From a bacterium (GTDB lineage: Bacteria; Desulfobacterota; Binatia; HRBIN30; CADEER01), in the NCBI GenBank assembly GCA_019637795.1, contig JAHBUY010000009.1:180403-244402 (forward strand): a stretch of 64,000 bases of DNA. The letters are read 5' to 3'. Under the pieces are notes generated by a model. That model saw nothing but the letters and a program-made list of their open reading frames with translations, was not told the DNA's origin and ran no database searches. This document shows, piece by piece, positions 37,040 through 46,918 of the stretch (the stretch's first letter is position 1; each line of letters opens with the position of its first letter). The position numbers were made by a program, and so were the translations under genes.

Positions 37040-38725
37040 ATGGCGAGCCCGACTTACGAGCAGGCCCTCGCCGCCCTGACCGCCGCCGATGGGCCGTTCG
37101 CGCTGGTCGGCGGCGAGGTCCGCGGCGTCGGCGTGCGGCTCTTTCGCGATGCGCCGCCGACGCTGCGCGCCTTCGTCGACGCCGCGCGCGCCAAGGGCGA
37201 CGCCGAGTACCTGGTCTACGAGAACGAGCGCTACACCTTCGCCGAGGTGCTGGCGCGCGTCGACGCGCTGGCCGCCGCGCTGGCGCGCCGGTACGGGATC
37301 GGCCCCGGCGACCGCGTCGCCATCGCGATGCGCAATTACCCGGAGTGGATCATCGGCTACTTCGCCGCGACGGCGATCGGCGCGGTGGCGGTCGGCATCA
37401 ACGCCTGGTGGACGACCGCCGAGTTGGACTACGGCCTGCGCGACTGCGGCGCGCGCGTCCTGCTCGCCGACGCCGAGCGCCTGGAGCGGGCGCAGCCGCT
37501 GCTCGCCGGGCTGTCCGACCTGCGGGTCGTCGCGGCGCGGGTCGAGGGGGCGCTACCGTCCGGCGTCGATCGGTGGGACGACGTGCTCGCCGCGCACGCC
37601 GGCGGCGGACTGCCCGCGGTCGTGGTCGATCCCGACGCCGACGCGATGATCCTCTACACCTCCGGCACCACCGCCCATCCCAAGGGCGTGGTGTCGACGC
37701 ACCGCGCGATCATGCAGTCCCTCTTCGCCTTCGCGTGCCGCGCCACGGCGACCTCGATCGCCCGGCCGCCGCAGGCGCCGCATCCGTATCCGACCTGCTA
37801 CATCCTCATCGTCCCGCTGTTCCACGTCACCGGCCTGGTGCCGGTGATGCTCGGGGCTACGCTCGGCGGCAGCAAGCTGGTGATGATGCACAAGTGGTCG
37901 CCCGAGCGGGCGCTCGAGCTGATCGAGCGCGAGCGGGTCACCACCTTCGTCGGCGTGCCGACCCAGGCGCACGACCTGCTCGAGTCGCCGACCTTCGCCG
38001 CCACCGACACCTCGAGCCTGCAGTCGGTCGGCGGCGGCGGCGCCGCGGCGCCCCCCGAGCTGGTGCAGCGGATCGAGCGCAGTTTCAGCCGCGGCCGCCC
38101 GAACATCGGCTACGGCATGACCGAGACCAACGCCTTCGGCCCGGGCAACACCGGCGACGACTACGTCCGCAAGCCCGCCAGCACCGGTCGCGTCGTGCCG
38201 ATCTGCGAGATCCGGGTCACCGACCCGGCGAGCGGCGAGCCGCTCCCCGCCGGCACGGTGGGCGAGGTGCGCTTCCGCGGTCCGCACCTCTTCCGCGGCT
38301 ACTGGAACAAGCCGCGGGAGACGGCCGAGGTGCTCGGCGCGGATGGCTGGCTGCGCACCGGCGATCTCGGCTACCTCGACGACGAGGGCTTCCTCTTCCT
38401 CGTCGACCGCGCCAAGGACATCGTCATCCGCGCCGGCGAGAACATCTCGTGCACCGAGGTCGAGAACGTCGTCTACGCCCACCCCGACGTCTACGAGTGC
38501 GCCTGCTTCGGCCTGCCGCACGCGCGCCTGGGCGAGGAGCTCGCCGTCGCGGTGTACGCCAAGCCGGGCCACGCGGTGGACGCCGAGGACCTGCGCCGCC
38601 ACGTCGCCGCGCGCCTGGCCGCGTTCAAGGTGCCGTCGCGGGTGATCGTCTGCCCCGAGCCCCTGCCGCGCAACGCCAGCGGCAAGCTGCTGCGTCGCGC
38701 CCTCCGCGATCGGGTGCTCGCGTGA
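37040..38725 (+). CDS. AMP-dependent acyl-CoA synthetase/ligase
   Basis: 561 residues. The A3 motif ILYTSGTTAHPKGV, A5 YGMTETNAFG, A7-A8 LRTGDLGYLDDEGFLFLVDRAKDIVI, and the catalytic Lys of PRNASGKLLRRAL are intact. The pocket around VPLFHVTGLVPVMLGATLGGSKLV resembles the fatty-acid or aryl acid ligases of soil bacteria. The usual order of reaction is acyl-AMP, then acyl-CoA. Substrate undetermined; with AidB and a P450 in the window, lipid breakdown is one plausible context. It starts 30 nt after the Cys-rich gene and is convergent with ahcY. Confidence 0.92.
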   Translation: MASPTYEQALAALTAADGPFALVGGEVRGVGVRLFRDAPPTLRAFVDAARAKGDAEYLVYENERYTFAEVLARVDALAAALARRYGIGPGDRVAIAMRNYPEWIIGYFAATAIGAVAVGINAWWTTAELDYGLRDCGARVLLADAERLERAQPLLAGLSDLRVVAARVEGALPSGVDRWDDVLAAHAGGGLPAVVVDPDADAMILYTSGTTAHPKGVVSTHRAIMQSLFAFACRATATSIARPPQAPHPYPTCYILIVPLFHVTGLVPVMLGATLGGSKLVMMHKWSPERALELIERERVTTFVGVPTQAHDLLESPTFAATDTSSLQSVGGGGAAAPPELVQRIERSFSRGRPNIGYGMTETNAFGPGNTGDDYVRKPASTGRVVPICEIRVTDPASGEPLPAGTVGEVRFRGPHLFRGYWNKPRETAEVLGADGWLRTGDLGYLDDEGFLFLVDRAKDIVIRAGENISCTEVENVVYAHPDVYECACFGLPHARLGEELAVAVYAKPGHAVDAEDLRRHVAARLAAFKVPSRVIVCPEPLPRNASGKLLRRALRDRVLA

Positions 38726-38730
38726 TGGAG

Positions 38731-38811
38731 GGCCGCGCTCCCGCGCGGCCGGCGCGCATCCGCGGCTCCGCGCGCCCGCCGGCGCGGTCCGCATAGCGGC
38801 CGCGCCGGCGG
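38731..38811. terminator. Three consecutive hairpins between convergent genes
   Basis: GGCCGCGC/GCGCGGCC with a 4-nt loop (38731-38750), GGCGCGC/GCGCGCC with a 12-nt loop (38751-38776), and CCGCCGGCGCGG/CCGCGCCGGCGG (38776-38811) with an inner CCGC-ATA-GCGG stem and one bulged T. The latter two share base 38776, so they cannot both be complete. They fill the 96-nt gap between the acyl-CoA synthetase and ahcY stops. There is no U-tract, so Rho-independent action is doubtful. Confidence 0.6.
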
Positions 38812-38821
38812 ATCGACCGGA

Positions 38822-40297
<1,476 letters not shown>

Positions 40298-40332
40298 GCG
40301 TGTGTCCTCCGTTGTATGGTGTCGCGCGGTCT

Positions 40333-40352
40333 GGCGCCGCGGGCGCGGCGCC
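40333..40352 (-). promoter_or_regulatory. Hairpin in the ahcY leader
   Basis: Eight-bp perfect arms GGCGCCGC / GCGGCGCC with a 4-nt loop, between the regulator gene's stop (40359) and the ahcY start (40297). It may terminate or attenuate. The conserved nucleotides of the SAH riboswitch are not recognisable in the leader. Confidence 0.4.
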
Positions 40353-40358
40353 TTCCAG

Positions 40359-41306
40359 TCAGGATCGTATCGCCGCGGCGGTGAACAGGGCGGGACCCTT
40401 CGCCGCCGGCGCGACCGGCAGCGGGTGGGTGCGCGCCGCCGCGAACCCCGCCCGCGCCAGCCACTCCGCGAGCTGCCCCGGCGCGAAGCCGAGCCAGACG
40501 TGCCCCATCTGCTGCCGGTACTCGACGCGGTCGTGCTGCAACATGTCGATGACCAGCAGCCGGCCCCCCGGACGCAGCGCCCGCGCCGCCTCGGCCAGCA
40601 CCGCCGCCGGCTCGGCCACGTGATGCAGCACCAGGCAGATCACCGCCGCATCGAGCGCGGCGTCGTCGATGGGCAGCGCCTCGAGCTCGCCGCGCCGCAG
40701 CTCCACGTTCGCCAGCCCGTCGAGCCGGCGACGCGCCGCGGCCAGCATCGGGCGCGAGGTCTCGACCGCGATCACCCGGCGGATGAACGGCGCCAGGGTC
40801 TCGGCGATCTGGCCGGTGCCGCAGCCGAGATCGCCGACGGTCCACGCCGCGTCCAGCAACCCGGCGAGCGCGGCGAGGTCGAAGCGTTCGCCGTAGAGCT
40901 CGCGCCGCAGGCGATCCCACTGCCCGGCGGCGCTGCCGAAGAATGCCTGCGAGCGGGTGCGCCGCCCGGCCAGCACGGTGGCCAGGCGCCGCTCGTCCTG
41001 GTCGCCGATGCCGCCCTGCGCCGTCTGCTCGCGCAGCAGCGCCCACAGCCGGCGCGCCGCCGGATCGAGCTCGGCCACGGCGAGGCGATAGAAGCGGCTC
41101 GTCCCCTCCGAGCGCACCGCCAGCCAATCGTCGTCGACCAGCACCTTGAGGTGGCGGCTCACCGTCGACTGCGGGAGCTGCAACACCGCGCACAGCTCGG
41201 CCACCGCCAGCTCGTGCCGCTCGACCAGCCGCAGCATGCGGACTCGCGTGGCGTCGGCGAGCGACGTCATCCAGCCGAACATCGGCGCGGCAGCGGCGGT
41301 ATTCAT
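40359..41306 (-). CDS. ArsR-family regulator fused to a SAM-dependent methyltransferase (SahR-like)
   Basis: 315 residues from the ATG at 41306. Residues 12-80 form an ArsR winged helix (LADATRVRMLRLVERHELAVAELCAVLQLPQSTVSRHLKVL), without the metal-binding Cys pair ELCVCD. Residues 155-315 form a class I methyltransferase (DLGCGTGQ at 159-165, AVETS, IDDAALDAAVICLVLHH). The methyltransferase domain could bind SAM or SAH as effector rather than methylate. SahR, an ArsR regulator of the methionine cycle in Proteobacteria, is a plausible functional parallel, supported by the position before ahcY. It is divergent from the DUF1800 gene. Confidence 0.85.
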   Translation of the reverse strand: MNTAAAAPMFGWMTSLADATRVRMLRLVERHELAVAELCAVLQLPQSTVSRHLKVLVDDDWLAVRSEGTSRFYRLAVAELDPAARRLWALLREQTAQGGIGDQDERRLATVLAGRRTRSQAFFGSAAGQWDRLRRELYGERFDLAALAGLLDAAWTVGDLGCGTGQIAETLAPFIRRVIAVETSRPMLAAARRRLDGLANVELRRGELEALPIDDAALDAAVICLVLHHVAEPAAVLAEAARALRPGGRLLVIDMLQHDRVEYRQQMGHVWLGFAPGQLAEWLARAGFAAARTHPLPVAPAAKGPALFTAAAIRS

Positions 41307-41323
41307 CCGTAGATCCGGATGAA
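41302..41323. promoter_or_regulatory. Putative operator: 8-bp inverted repeat over a start codon
   Basis: TTCATCCG (41302-41309), a 6-nt spacer, then CGGATGAA (41316-41323): perfect arms of the size expected for an ArsR-type dimer site. The start codon of the regulator gene (CAT, 41304-41306) is inside the left arm, so binding would block its own translation-initiation region and promoter. Autoregulation with a downstream effect on ahcY is inferred. Confidence 0.65.
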
Positions 41324-41659
41324 GTGGTAGACCGTCGGCGGGGACAAAGGCAAGAGGAATTTCTCCTCCGGCGTCGCCGCGCGGCTGGGCGGTGACCACG
41401 CGCGCATGCCTCGCGTGGGAACGCGCATGGCGGACGCGGCAACACACGGCGCATCGACGGCGCGCGCACGACCGACATTTCACGGCACCAGCGGCGGCGC
41501 GGCGGCGCCGCGGTCCGTGACGCGCGCCGGCGCGGCGGGCACGCGTCTGCACGCATCGCGCGGTGTGGCGCGGAACGCTTCGTGCATCGGCGGCGCCCGC
41601 GCACGATGCAGACGCCAGTTGCCACGGACCGCGGGACATCGAACAGGGGGAGAGGGATC
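41324..41659. other. Intergenic region between divergent genes
   Basis: About 335 nt between the putative operator and the DUF1800 gene. The first 40 nt (41324-41363) are less G+C-rich and may hold promoters. The rest reads open in several frames, but none has a plausible protein, so I take it as non-coding. GGGGGAGAGGG at 41646-41656 is the ribosome site of the DUF1800 gene. Confidence 0.5.
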
Positions 41660-44332
41660 ATGCGAGGACATGGGTTGGGATCGCTGCCGCTCGCCGTCGT
41701 CGCATCGGTCGTGCTCGCCGGACCCGCGGCGGCGGCAACGCTGCGCATCGTGCCGAGCGCGGGGAGCCTCGTCGCCGGCACCTCGCGGCGCTTCACCGCG
41801 TCGCTGAACAACGTCCCGACCGCGCGCGTGACGTGGGCCGTGAACGGCATCGCCGGCGGCAGTCCGACCGTCGGCACCATCGATCGCAACGGACTCTACA
41901 CCGCGCCGGCGCCGCCGCCCGACGGGTTCGTCGTGACGATCGGCGCGACCACGTCGAGCGACCCGGTCGTCACGGCGAGCATTGCCCTCACCGTGCGCCA
42001 TCCGACGCCGCTGCTCTCCGGCATCACCCCGAGCGCGCCGCCGCTCGGCCCGTTCGCGCTCGAGGTCCGGGGCAGCGGCTTCGCTCCCGGGGCGACCGTG
42101 CTGTGGAATGGCACCGCGCTGGCGACCAGCTTCGCCTCCTCGACGCTCCTGCGCGCCACCGGCAGCGCCGACACCGCGGGGTCGGCGCGCATCGCCGTCG
42201 CCAATCCGGGACCCGGCGCCCTCTCCGCGACGCGCTATGTCAGCGTCAGACCCGCACCGACCCGCACCGCGACGCTCCGCCCCACCGCGACCGCGCCGCC
42301 GGCGACGTCGACCCGCACCCCCACCCAGCGGCCCACCGAGACTCGCACCCCGACCCCGCTGCCGAGCCCGCCCGCCACCGCCACCCGGCCGCCGACCGCC
42401 GTGCCGACCGCGACGGCGACGGCGATGCCGTCGTCGACCACGACCGCGCCGCCGAGCTCGACGATGCGGCCGACCGAGACCCGCACCATGGCGCCGACGA
42501 TGACGGCGACCATGCTGGTCGCGACGGCAACGGCGACGCCGACGCCGCGCGGCAGCGAGACGCGCACGCCGACCGGCACCGGCCAGCCGACCCGCACCGC
42601 CACCGCGGCGCGCACGCCGACCGGCGGCACCGCGGCGCCCAGTCTGTCGGTGAGCGTCGCGCCGGCCAGCGTGACGGTGCTCGCCGGCGCGACGCAGCAG
42701 TTCCAGGCAACGGTCAGCGGCAGCGCCAATCAGGCGGTGACCTGGTCGGTGAGCGCCATCGGCGGCGGCGAGGCGGCGGTCGGCACGATCGACGCCAGCG
42801 GCCTCTACACCGCCCCCACGACGGTTCCCGCCGGCGGCTCGGTCACCGTGCGCGCCGCCAGCGCCGCCAACCCGGCCGCCGTCGGCAGCGCGACGGTGCT
42901 GGTGCGGGATCCGCTCGCCATCACCTACGGGCGTCTGCTCGATCAGACGAGCTTCGGACCCACCCAGGCGTCGATGGCGCGCCTGGCGCAGATCGGCATT
43001 CCCGCCTACCTGAGCGAACAGTTCGCCATGGCGGAGTCGCCGTGGCCGTCGGTCAGCACCACCGACCGCAGCCTGGTCGTCGACGCCTTCTTCAACAACG
43101 CGCTGAAAGGCCAGGACCAGCTCCGCCAGCGCGTCATCTTCGCCCTCAGCGAGATCATCGTCGAGGCGAGCAACAAGAACACCAACAACGAGGACATCAT
43201 CCCCTGGCTGCAGCTCCTCAGCCGCAACGCCTTCGGCAACTACCGCACGCTGCTGCGCGAAATCACCCTCGACGCCTCGATGGGCAAGTTCCTCGACCTC
43301 GCCAACAGCGGCTTCTTCGGCGGCGCGCCGAACGAGAACTTCCCGCGCGAGGTCATGCAACTGTTCTCGATCGGTCTCTACCGGCTGAACCAGGACGGCT
43401 CGCTGCAGCGCGACGGCCAGGGTCTGCCGCTGGCGACCTATACCCAGGCCGATGTGCAGCAACTGGCCAAGGCGCTCACCGGCTGGACCTACGGCAACGC
43501 CAGCGGCACGCCGCCGGCCTACGCCAACTCCAACTACTACCCGGGGCCGATGCTGCCGGTGGAGAAGTACCACGACAAGTCGGCCAAGACGCTCCTCGGC
43601 CAGGCGCTGCCGGCCAACCAGACGGCGACCCAGGATCTCGATGCCGCGATCGACGTCATCGTCCAGCATCCGAACGTCGGCCCGTTCGTCGCCACCCGCC
43701 TGATCCGCGCCCTGGTGACCAGCAACCCGAGCCCGGCATACATCAGCCGCGTCGCCGCCGCGTTCAACGGGCCGCCGCGCGGCGACATGCAGGCGACCCT
43801 GCGCGCCGTGCTCCTCGATGCGGAGGCGCGCGACGACACCCCGCCGGCGACCTTCGGCCGCCTGCGCACGCCGATGCAGCACACCATCGCGCTGGCCCGG
43901 GCCCTGAACCTCGACCTCGGGCAGCCGTCGCAGTTCGCCTACCTGTTCTACGACATGAACGAGGGCCTGCTCGATGCGCCGTCGGTGTTCGGCCACTACT
44001 CGCCGACGTACCGGCTGCCGGTCAGCGGCCTGTTCGGCCCCGAATTCCAGATCTACTCGGCGAGCGGCGCGGTGAACCGCGGCAACCTCTTCTACCTGTT
44101 CCTCTACAGCCCGTGGCCGATCAATCCGGCGCTCCAGCCCCTGGTCGCCGTCGCCGGCAATACGACCGCGTTGGTCGATGCCGTCGACCAGACCCTGCTC
44201 TACGGTCGCATGCTGCCGGCGACGCGGGCCGCGCTGCTCACCGCCCTGCCGCAGATGCCCGACAACAACGCCCGCGTGCTCACCGCGGTCTACCTGACCG
44301 CCATGGCCGGCGAATCCCTGGTGCAGCGATGA
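41660..44332 (+). CDS. Secreted DUF1800 protein with Ig-like domains and a Thr/Pro linker
   Basis: 890 residues from an ATG at 41660. A signal peptide (about 1-26) is followed by a BID/Ig-like domain (28-112), an IPT/TIG-like unit (about 117-195), a Thr/Pro/Arg-rich linker (197-327), and a second Ig-like domain (330-416) that shares VGTID-x-x-GLYTAP with the first. DUF1800 runs from about 421 to the end (RLLDQTSFGPTQASMARL, REITLDASMGKFLD, NENFPREVMQLFSIGLY, YHDKSAKTLLG, PFVATRLIRALV). DUF1800 has no known activity and is commonly paired with DUF1501. The stop overlaps the DUF1501 start by 4 nt. The linker looks like a surface spacer. Confidence 0.9.
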   Translation: MRGHGLGSLPLAVVASVVLAGPAAAATLRIVPSAGSLVAGTSRRFTASLNNVPTARVTWAVNGIAGGSPTVGTIDRNGLYTAPAPPPDGFVVTIGATTSSDPVVTASIALTVRHPTPLLSGITPSAPPLGPFALEVRGSGFAPGATVLWNGTALATSFASSTLLRATGSADTAGSARIAVANPGPGALSATRYVSVRPAPTRTATLRPTATAPPATSTRTPTQRPTETRTPTPLPSPPATATRPPTAVPTATATAMPSSTTTAPPSSTMRPTETRTMAPTMTATMLVATATATPTPRGSETRTPTGTGQPTRTATAARTPTGGTAAPSLSVSVAPASVTVLAGATQQFQATVSGSANQAVTWSVSAIGGGEAAVGTIDASGLYTAPTTVPAGGSVTVRAASAANPAAVGSATVLVRDPLAITYGRLLDQTSFGPTQASMARLAQIGIPAYLSEQFAMAESPWPSVSTTDRSLVVDAFFNNALKGQDQLRQRVIFALSEIIVEASNKNTNNEDIIPWLQLLSRNAFGNYRTLLREITLDASMGKFLDLANSGFFGGAPNENFPREVMQLFSIGLYRLNQDGSLQRDGQGLPLATYTQADVQQLAKALTGWTYGNASGTPPAYANSNYYPGPMLPVEKYHDKSAKTLLGQALPANQTATQDLDAAIDVIVQHPNVGPFVATRLIRALVTSNPSPAYISRVAAAFNGPPRGDMQATLRAVLLDAEARDDTPPATFGRLRTPMQHTIALARALNLDLGQPSQFAYLFYDMNEGLLDAPSVFGHYSPTYRLPVSGLFGPEFQIYSASGAVNRGNLFYLFLYSPWPINPALQPLVAVAGNTTALVDAVDQTLLYGRMLPATRAALLTALPQMPDNNARVLTAVYLTAMAGESLVQR

Positions 44333-45729
44333 GCCGGCACCAGGCGGGAGACGACATGACGACCACCGGCACGATCTCGCGCCGCCGCTTCCTCCACCTC
44401 GGCGCCAGCCTCGGCGTACTGCTCGGGCTCGGCCGCTTCGACTGGGCGCAGGCGGCCGCCGCCGGCGACTACAAAGCATTGGTCTGCCTCTTCCTCTTCG
44501 GCGGCAACGACGGCCACAACCTGGTGGTGCCGCTGCAGTCGCAGCAATACGCCGCCTACGTCGCGGCGCGCGGCGCGTTGGCGTTGCCGCAGAGCCAGCT
44601 CCTGCCGATCGCCGACCCCACCCAGGGCCCGTTCGCCCTCCACTACGCGATGCCGGAGCTGCAGGCCCTGTACACGCAGGGACGAGCGGCGATCCTCGCC
44701 AACGTCGGCATGCTCGTCCAGCCGACAACCTACACCCAGGCCAACGGCGCCAACGCCCCGCTGCCCCTCAACCTGCGTTCGCACTCCGACCAGGTGGTGC
44801 AGATGCAGACCGGGGTGCCGAACGCGAGCGGCAGCAGCGGCTGGGGCGGCCGCACGCTCGACGCGCTGACCTACAACCACGGCTACAACGCCACCACCTC
44901 GTTCCCGGTCGCCATCTCGATGCAGCGACCGGCGCTGTTCTGCGACGGCGCCATCGTCCAGGACGTCAGCCTGTGGCCCGGCAACGCGCTCGATCAGAAC
45001 GGCCTCAACCTCTACCCGCCATCGGCGGCGGCGGCGCGCGCCGCCGCGCAGATGCAGATCGTGTCGACGAGCAGCGGCAACGACCTGATCGATGCCGCGA
45101 ACAAGGTGATGGCCGATGCCCGGGCGCTCAACCCACTGCTCAGGGCGGCGCAGGCCGGCGTCACCTTCCAGCAGCCGTTCCCCTCCACCGACCTCGGCGA
45201 GCAACTGCAGGAGATCGCGCGCATCATCAGCCTCAACGCCCAGCTCGCCGTCGGTCGCCAGGTCTTCTTCTGCAGCCTCGGCGGCTTCGACACCCACAGC
45301 GGCCAGGGCTACCAGCAGTGGGATCTGCTGCGGCAGGTGAGCCAGGCGCTGGATGCATTCCACGCCGCCACCGTGCAGCTCGGCGTCGCCGACCGGGTGA
45401 CGGCCTTCACCCTCTCCGACTTCGGCCGCACCCTGCAGCCGAGCGGCTCGGGAACCGATCACGGCTGGGGCAACCATCACCTGATCGTCGGCGGCGCCGT
45501 CCGCGGCGGCCGCCTCTACGGCCGCTATCCGTTGATGACCAACTACGCGTCGTTCAACGCCTCCGCCGACGACTATGCCGACGGGCGCGGCGCCATGCTG
45601 CCGGGGGTGTCGCTGTCGCAGTACGGCGCCACCCTGGCGCGCTGGTTCGGCGCCAGCGACGCCGACCTGGATGCGATCTTCCCGACGCTGGCGAATTTCT
45701 CCAACCGCGATCTGGGATTCATGTCCTGA
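44329..45729 (+). CDS. DUF1501 protein with Tat signal
   Basis: 466 residues. SRRRFLHLGASLGVLLGLG is a twin-arginine signal, so the protein is exported folded. The mature part shows LVCLFLFGGNDGHNLVVPL, LPLNLRSHSDQVVQMQTG, the SLGGFDTHSGQ motif and TLSDFGRTLQPSGSGTDHGWGNHHLIVGG, all hallmarks of DUF1501, a family related to the alkaline phosphatase/sulfatase superfamily by its metal-binding motifs. It is coupled by ATGA overlap to the DUF1800 gene. The two proteins may form a periplasmic or surface pair; their substrate is unknown. Confidence 0.92.
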   Translation: MSRHQAGDDMTTTGTISRRRFLHLGASLGVLLGLGRFDWAQAAAAGDYKALVCLFLFGGNDGHNLVVPLQSQQYAAYVAARGALALPQSQLLPIADPTQGPFALHYAMPELQALYTQGRAAILANVGMLVQPTTYTQANGANAPLPLNLRSHSDQVVQMQTGVPNASGSSGWGGRTLDALTYNHGYNATTSFPVAISMQRPALFCDGAIVQDVSLWPGNALDQNGLNLYPPSAAAARAAAQMQIVSTSSGNDLIDAANKVMADARALNPLLRAAQAGVTFQQPFPSTDLGEQLQEIARIISLNAQLAVGRQVFFCSLGGFDTHSGQGYQQWDLLRQVSQALDAFHAATVQLGVADRVTAFTLSDFGRTLQPSGSGTDHGWGNHHLIVGGAVRGGRLYGRYPLMTNYASFNASADDYADGRGAMLPGVSLSQYGATLARWFGASDADLDAIFPTLANFSNRDLGFMS

Positions 45730-45831
45730 GCTCGCAGCGCCGCGCCACGGCGGCAGGCCCGCAGGGCCTCCGGCGCCCCGGGGCTCGGCCGCGAGTTGTT
45801 CTCGAACCCCCCGCCCGACTATGGGGGCGGC

Positions 45832-46857
45832 ATGAGAGCCATCGTACTGGCGCGCTACGGACGACCGCACGAGGCGTTCGAGATCCAGGAGCGGCCGACG
45901 CCGGAGCCGGCGCCCGGGCAGGTGCGGATCGCGGTCGAGGCGTTCGGCCTCAACTACGCCGACGTCTCGGCGCGCCAGGGCACCTACATGGACGCGCCGC
46001 CGATCCCCTGCGTCATCGGCTACGAGGTCGTCGGCCGCGTCGACGCGCTCGGCGCCGGCGTCACCGCGCCCGCCATCGGCCAGCGGGTCGCCGCGCTGAC
46101 CCGCTTCGGCGGCTACGCCACCGCCGCGGTGACCGACGCGCGCGCCGCGGTGCCGATCCCCGACGATCTCGACGCCGGGCTCGCGGTCGCGCTGCCGACC
46201 CAGGGCGGCACCGCCTACTACTGCGCCGAGGAGATGGTCCGCCTCCACCCCGGCGAGCACGTGCTCGTCCAGGCCGCCGCCGGCGGCGTCGGCACGCTGC
46301 TCGTCCAGTTGTGCAAGCGCCGCGGCTGCATCGTCCATGGCACCGCCGGCTCGGACGAGAAGCTCGACTACCTGCGCCGGCTCGGCGTCGACCACCCGAT
46401 CAACTACCGGCGCGACGACTTCGCCGCCGCGGTGCGGCGGGTGCGCGGCGACGCCGGACTCGACGTGATCTTCGATTCGCTCGGCGGCTCGGCGGTGCGC
46501 AAGGGGCTGCAGCTCCTCGCCCCCGGCGGCCGCATCGTCTGCCTCGGCGCCGCCGAACGCGACGCCGGCGCGCTGCAGTGGCTGCGCGACGCCCGCTTCG
46601 CCCTCTCCTTCGGCTTCATCCATCCGATTCCGCTGCTCATGCACAGCAAGTCGCTGATCGGCGTCAACATGCTGCGCATCTCCGACCACCGGCCGGAGAC
46701 GCTGCGCCGCGTGCTCGAGGCGGTGATCGACCTGGCGTTGAAGGACGAGATCCGGCCCACCGTCGGCGGTCGCTTCCACGCCGAGCAGATCGCCGACGCG
46801 CACGAGCTGCTCGGCAGCCGCGGCTCGACCGGCAAGATCGTCGTCGACTGGCGGTGA
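45832..46857 (+). CDS. Zinc-type/quinone oxidoreductase, MDR superfamily
   Basis: 341 residues from an ATG at 45832. A GroES-like N-terminal domain (GLNYADVSARQGTYMDAPPIPCVIGYEVVG) and a Rossmann domain with AAAGGVGTLLVQLCKRRG, followed by KLDYLRRLGVDHPINYR, FDSLGGSAVRKGLQLLAPGGRIVCLG. The structural zinc cysteines are missing, as in NADPH:quinone oxidoreductases and crotonyl-type enzymes. It reduces quinones or enones with NADPH. It follows the DUF1501 gene by 102 nt and precedes trmO. Confidence 0.9.
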   Translation: MRAIVLARYGRPHEAFEIQERPTPEPAPGQVRIAVEAFGLNYADVSARQGTYMDAPPIPCVIGYEVVGRVDALGAGVTAPAIGQRVAALTRFGGYATAAVTDARAAVPIPDDLDAGLAVALPTQGGTAYYCAEEMVRLHPGEHVLVQAAAGGVGTLLVQLCKRRGCIVHGTAGSDEKLDYLRRLGVDHPINYRRDDFAAAVRRVRGDAGLDVIFDSLGGSAVRKGLQLLAPGGRIVCLGAAERDAGALQWLRDARFALSFGFIHPIPLLMHSKSLIGVNMLRISDHRPETLRRVLEAVIDLALKDEIRPTVGGRFHAEQIADAHELLGSRGSTGKIVVDWR

Positions 46858-46918
46858 GCGCCCCTCGGCACGGCACGCCCGCCGATGACGCGGCCGCGCC
46901 GCGGGCGAGACGGTCACG

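Noticed and set aside
40298..40358. SAH riboswitch before ahcY
   Set aside because: A GC hairpin exists, but the conserved nucleotides and pseudoknot of the SAH riboswitch were not recognised.
42256..42640. Tandem repeat or low-complexity DNA in the DUF1800 gene
   Set aside because: It is the coding sequence of the Thr/Pro linker, imperfect at DNA level and in frame; no separate element is needed.
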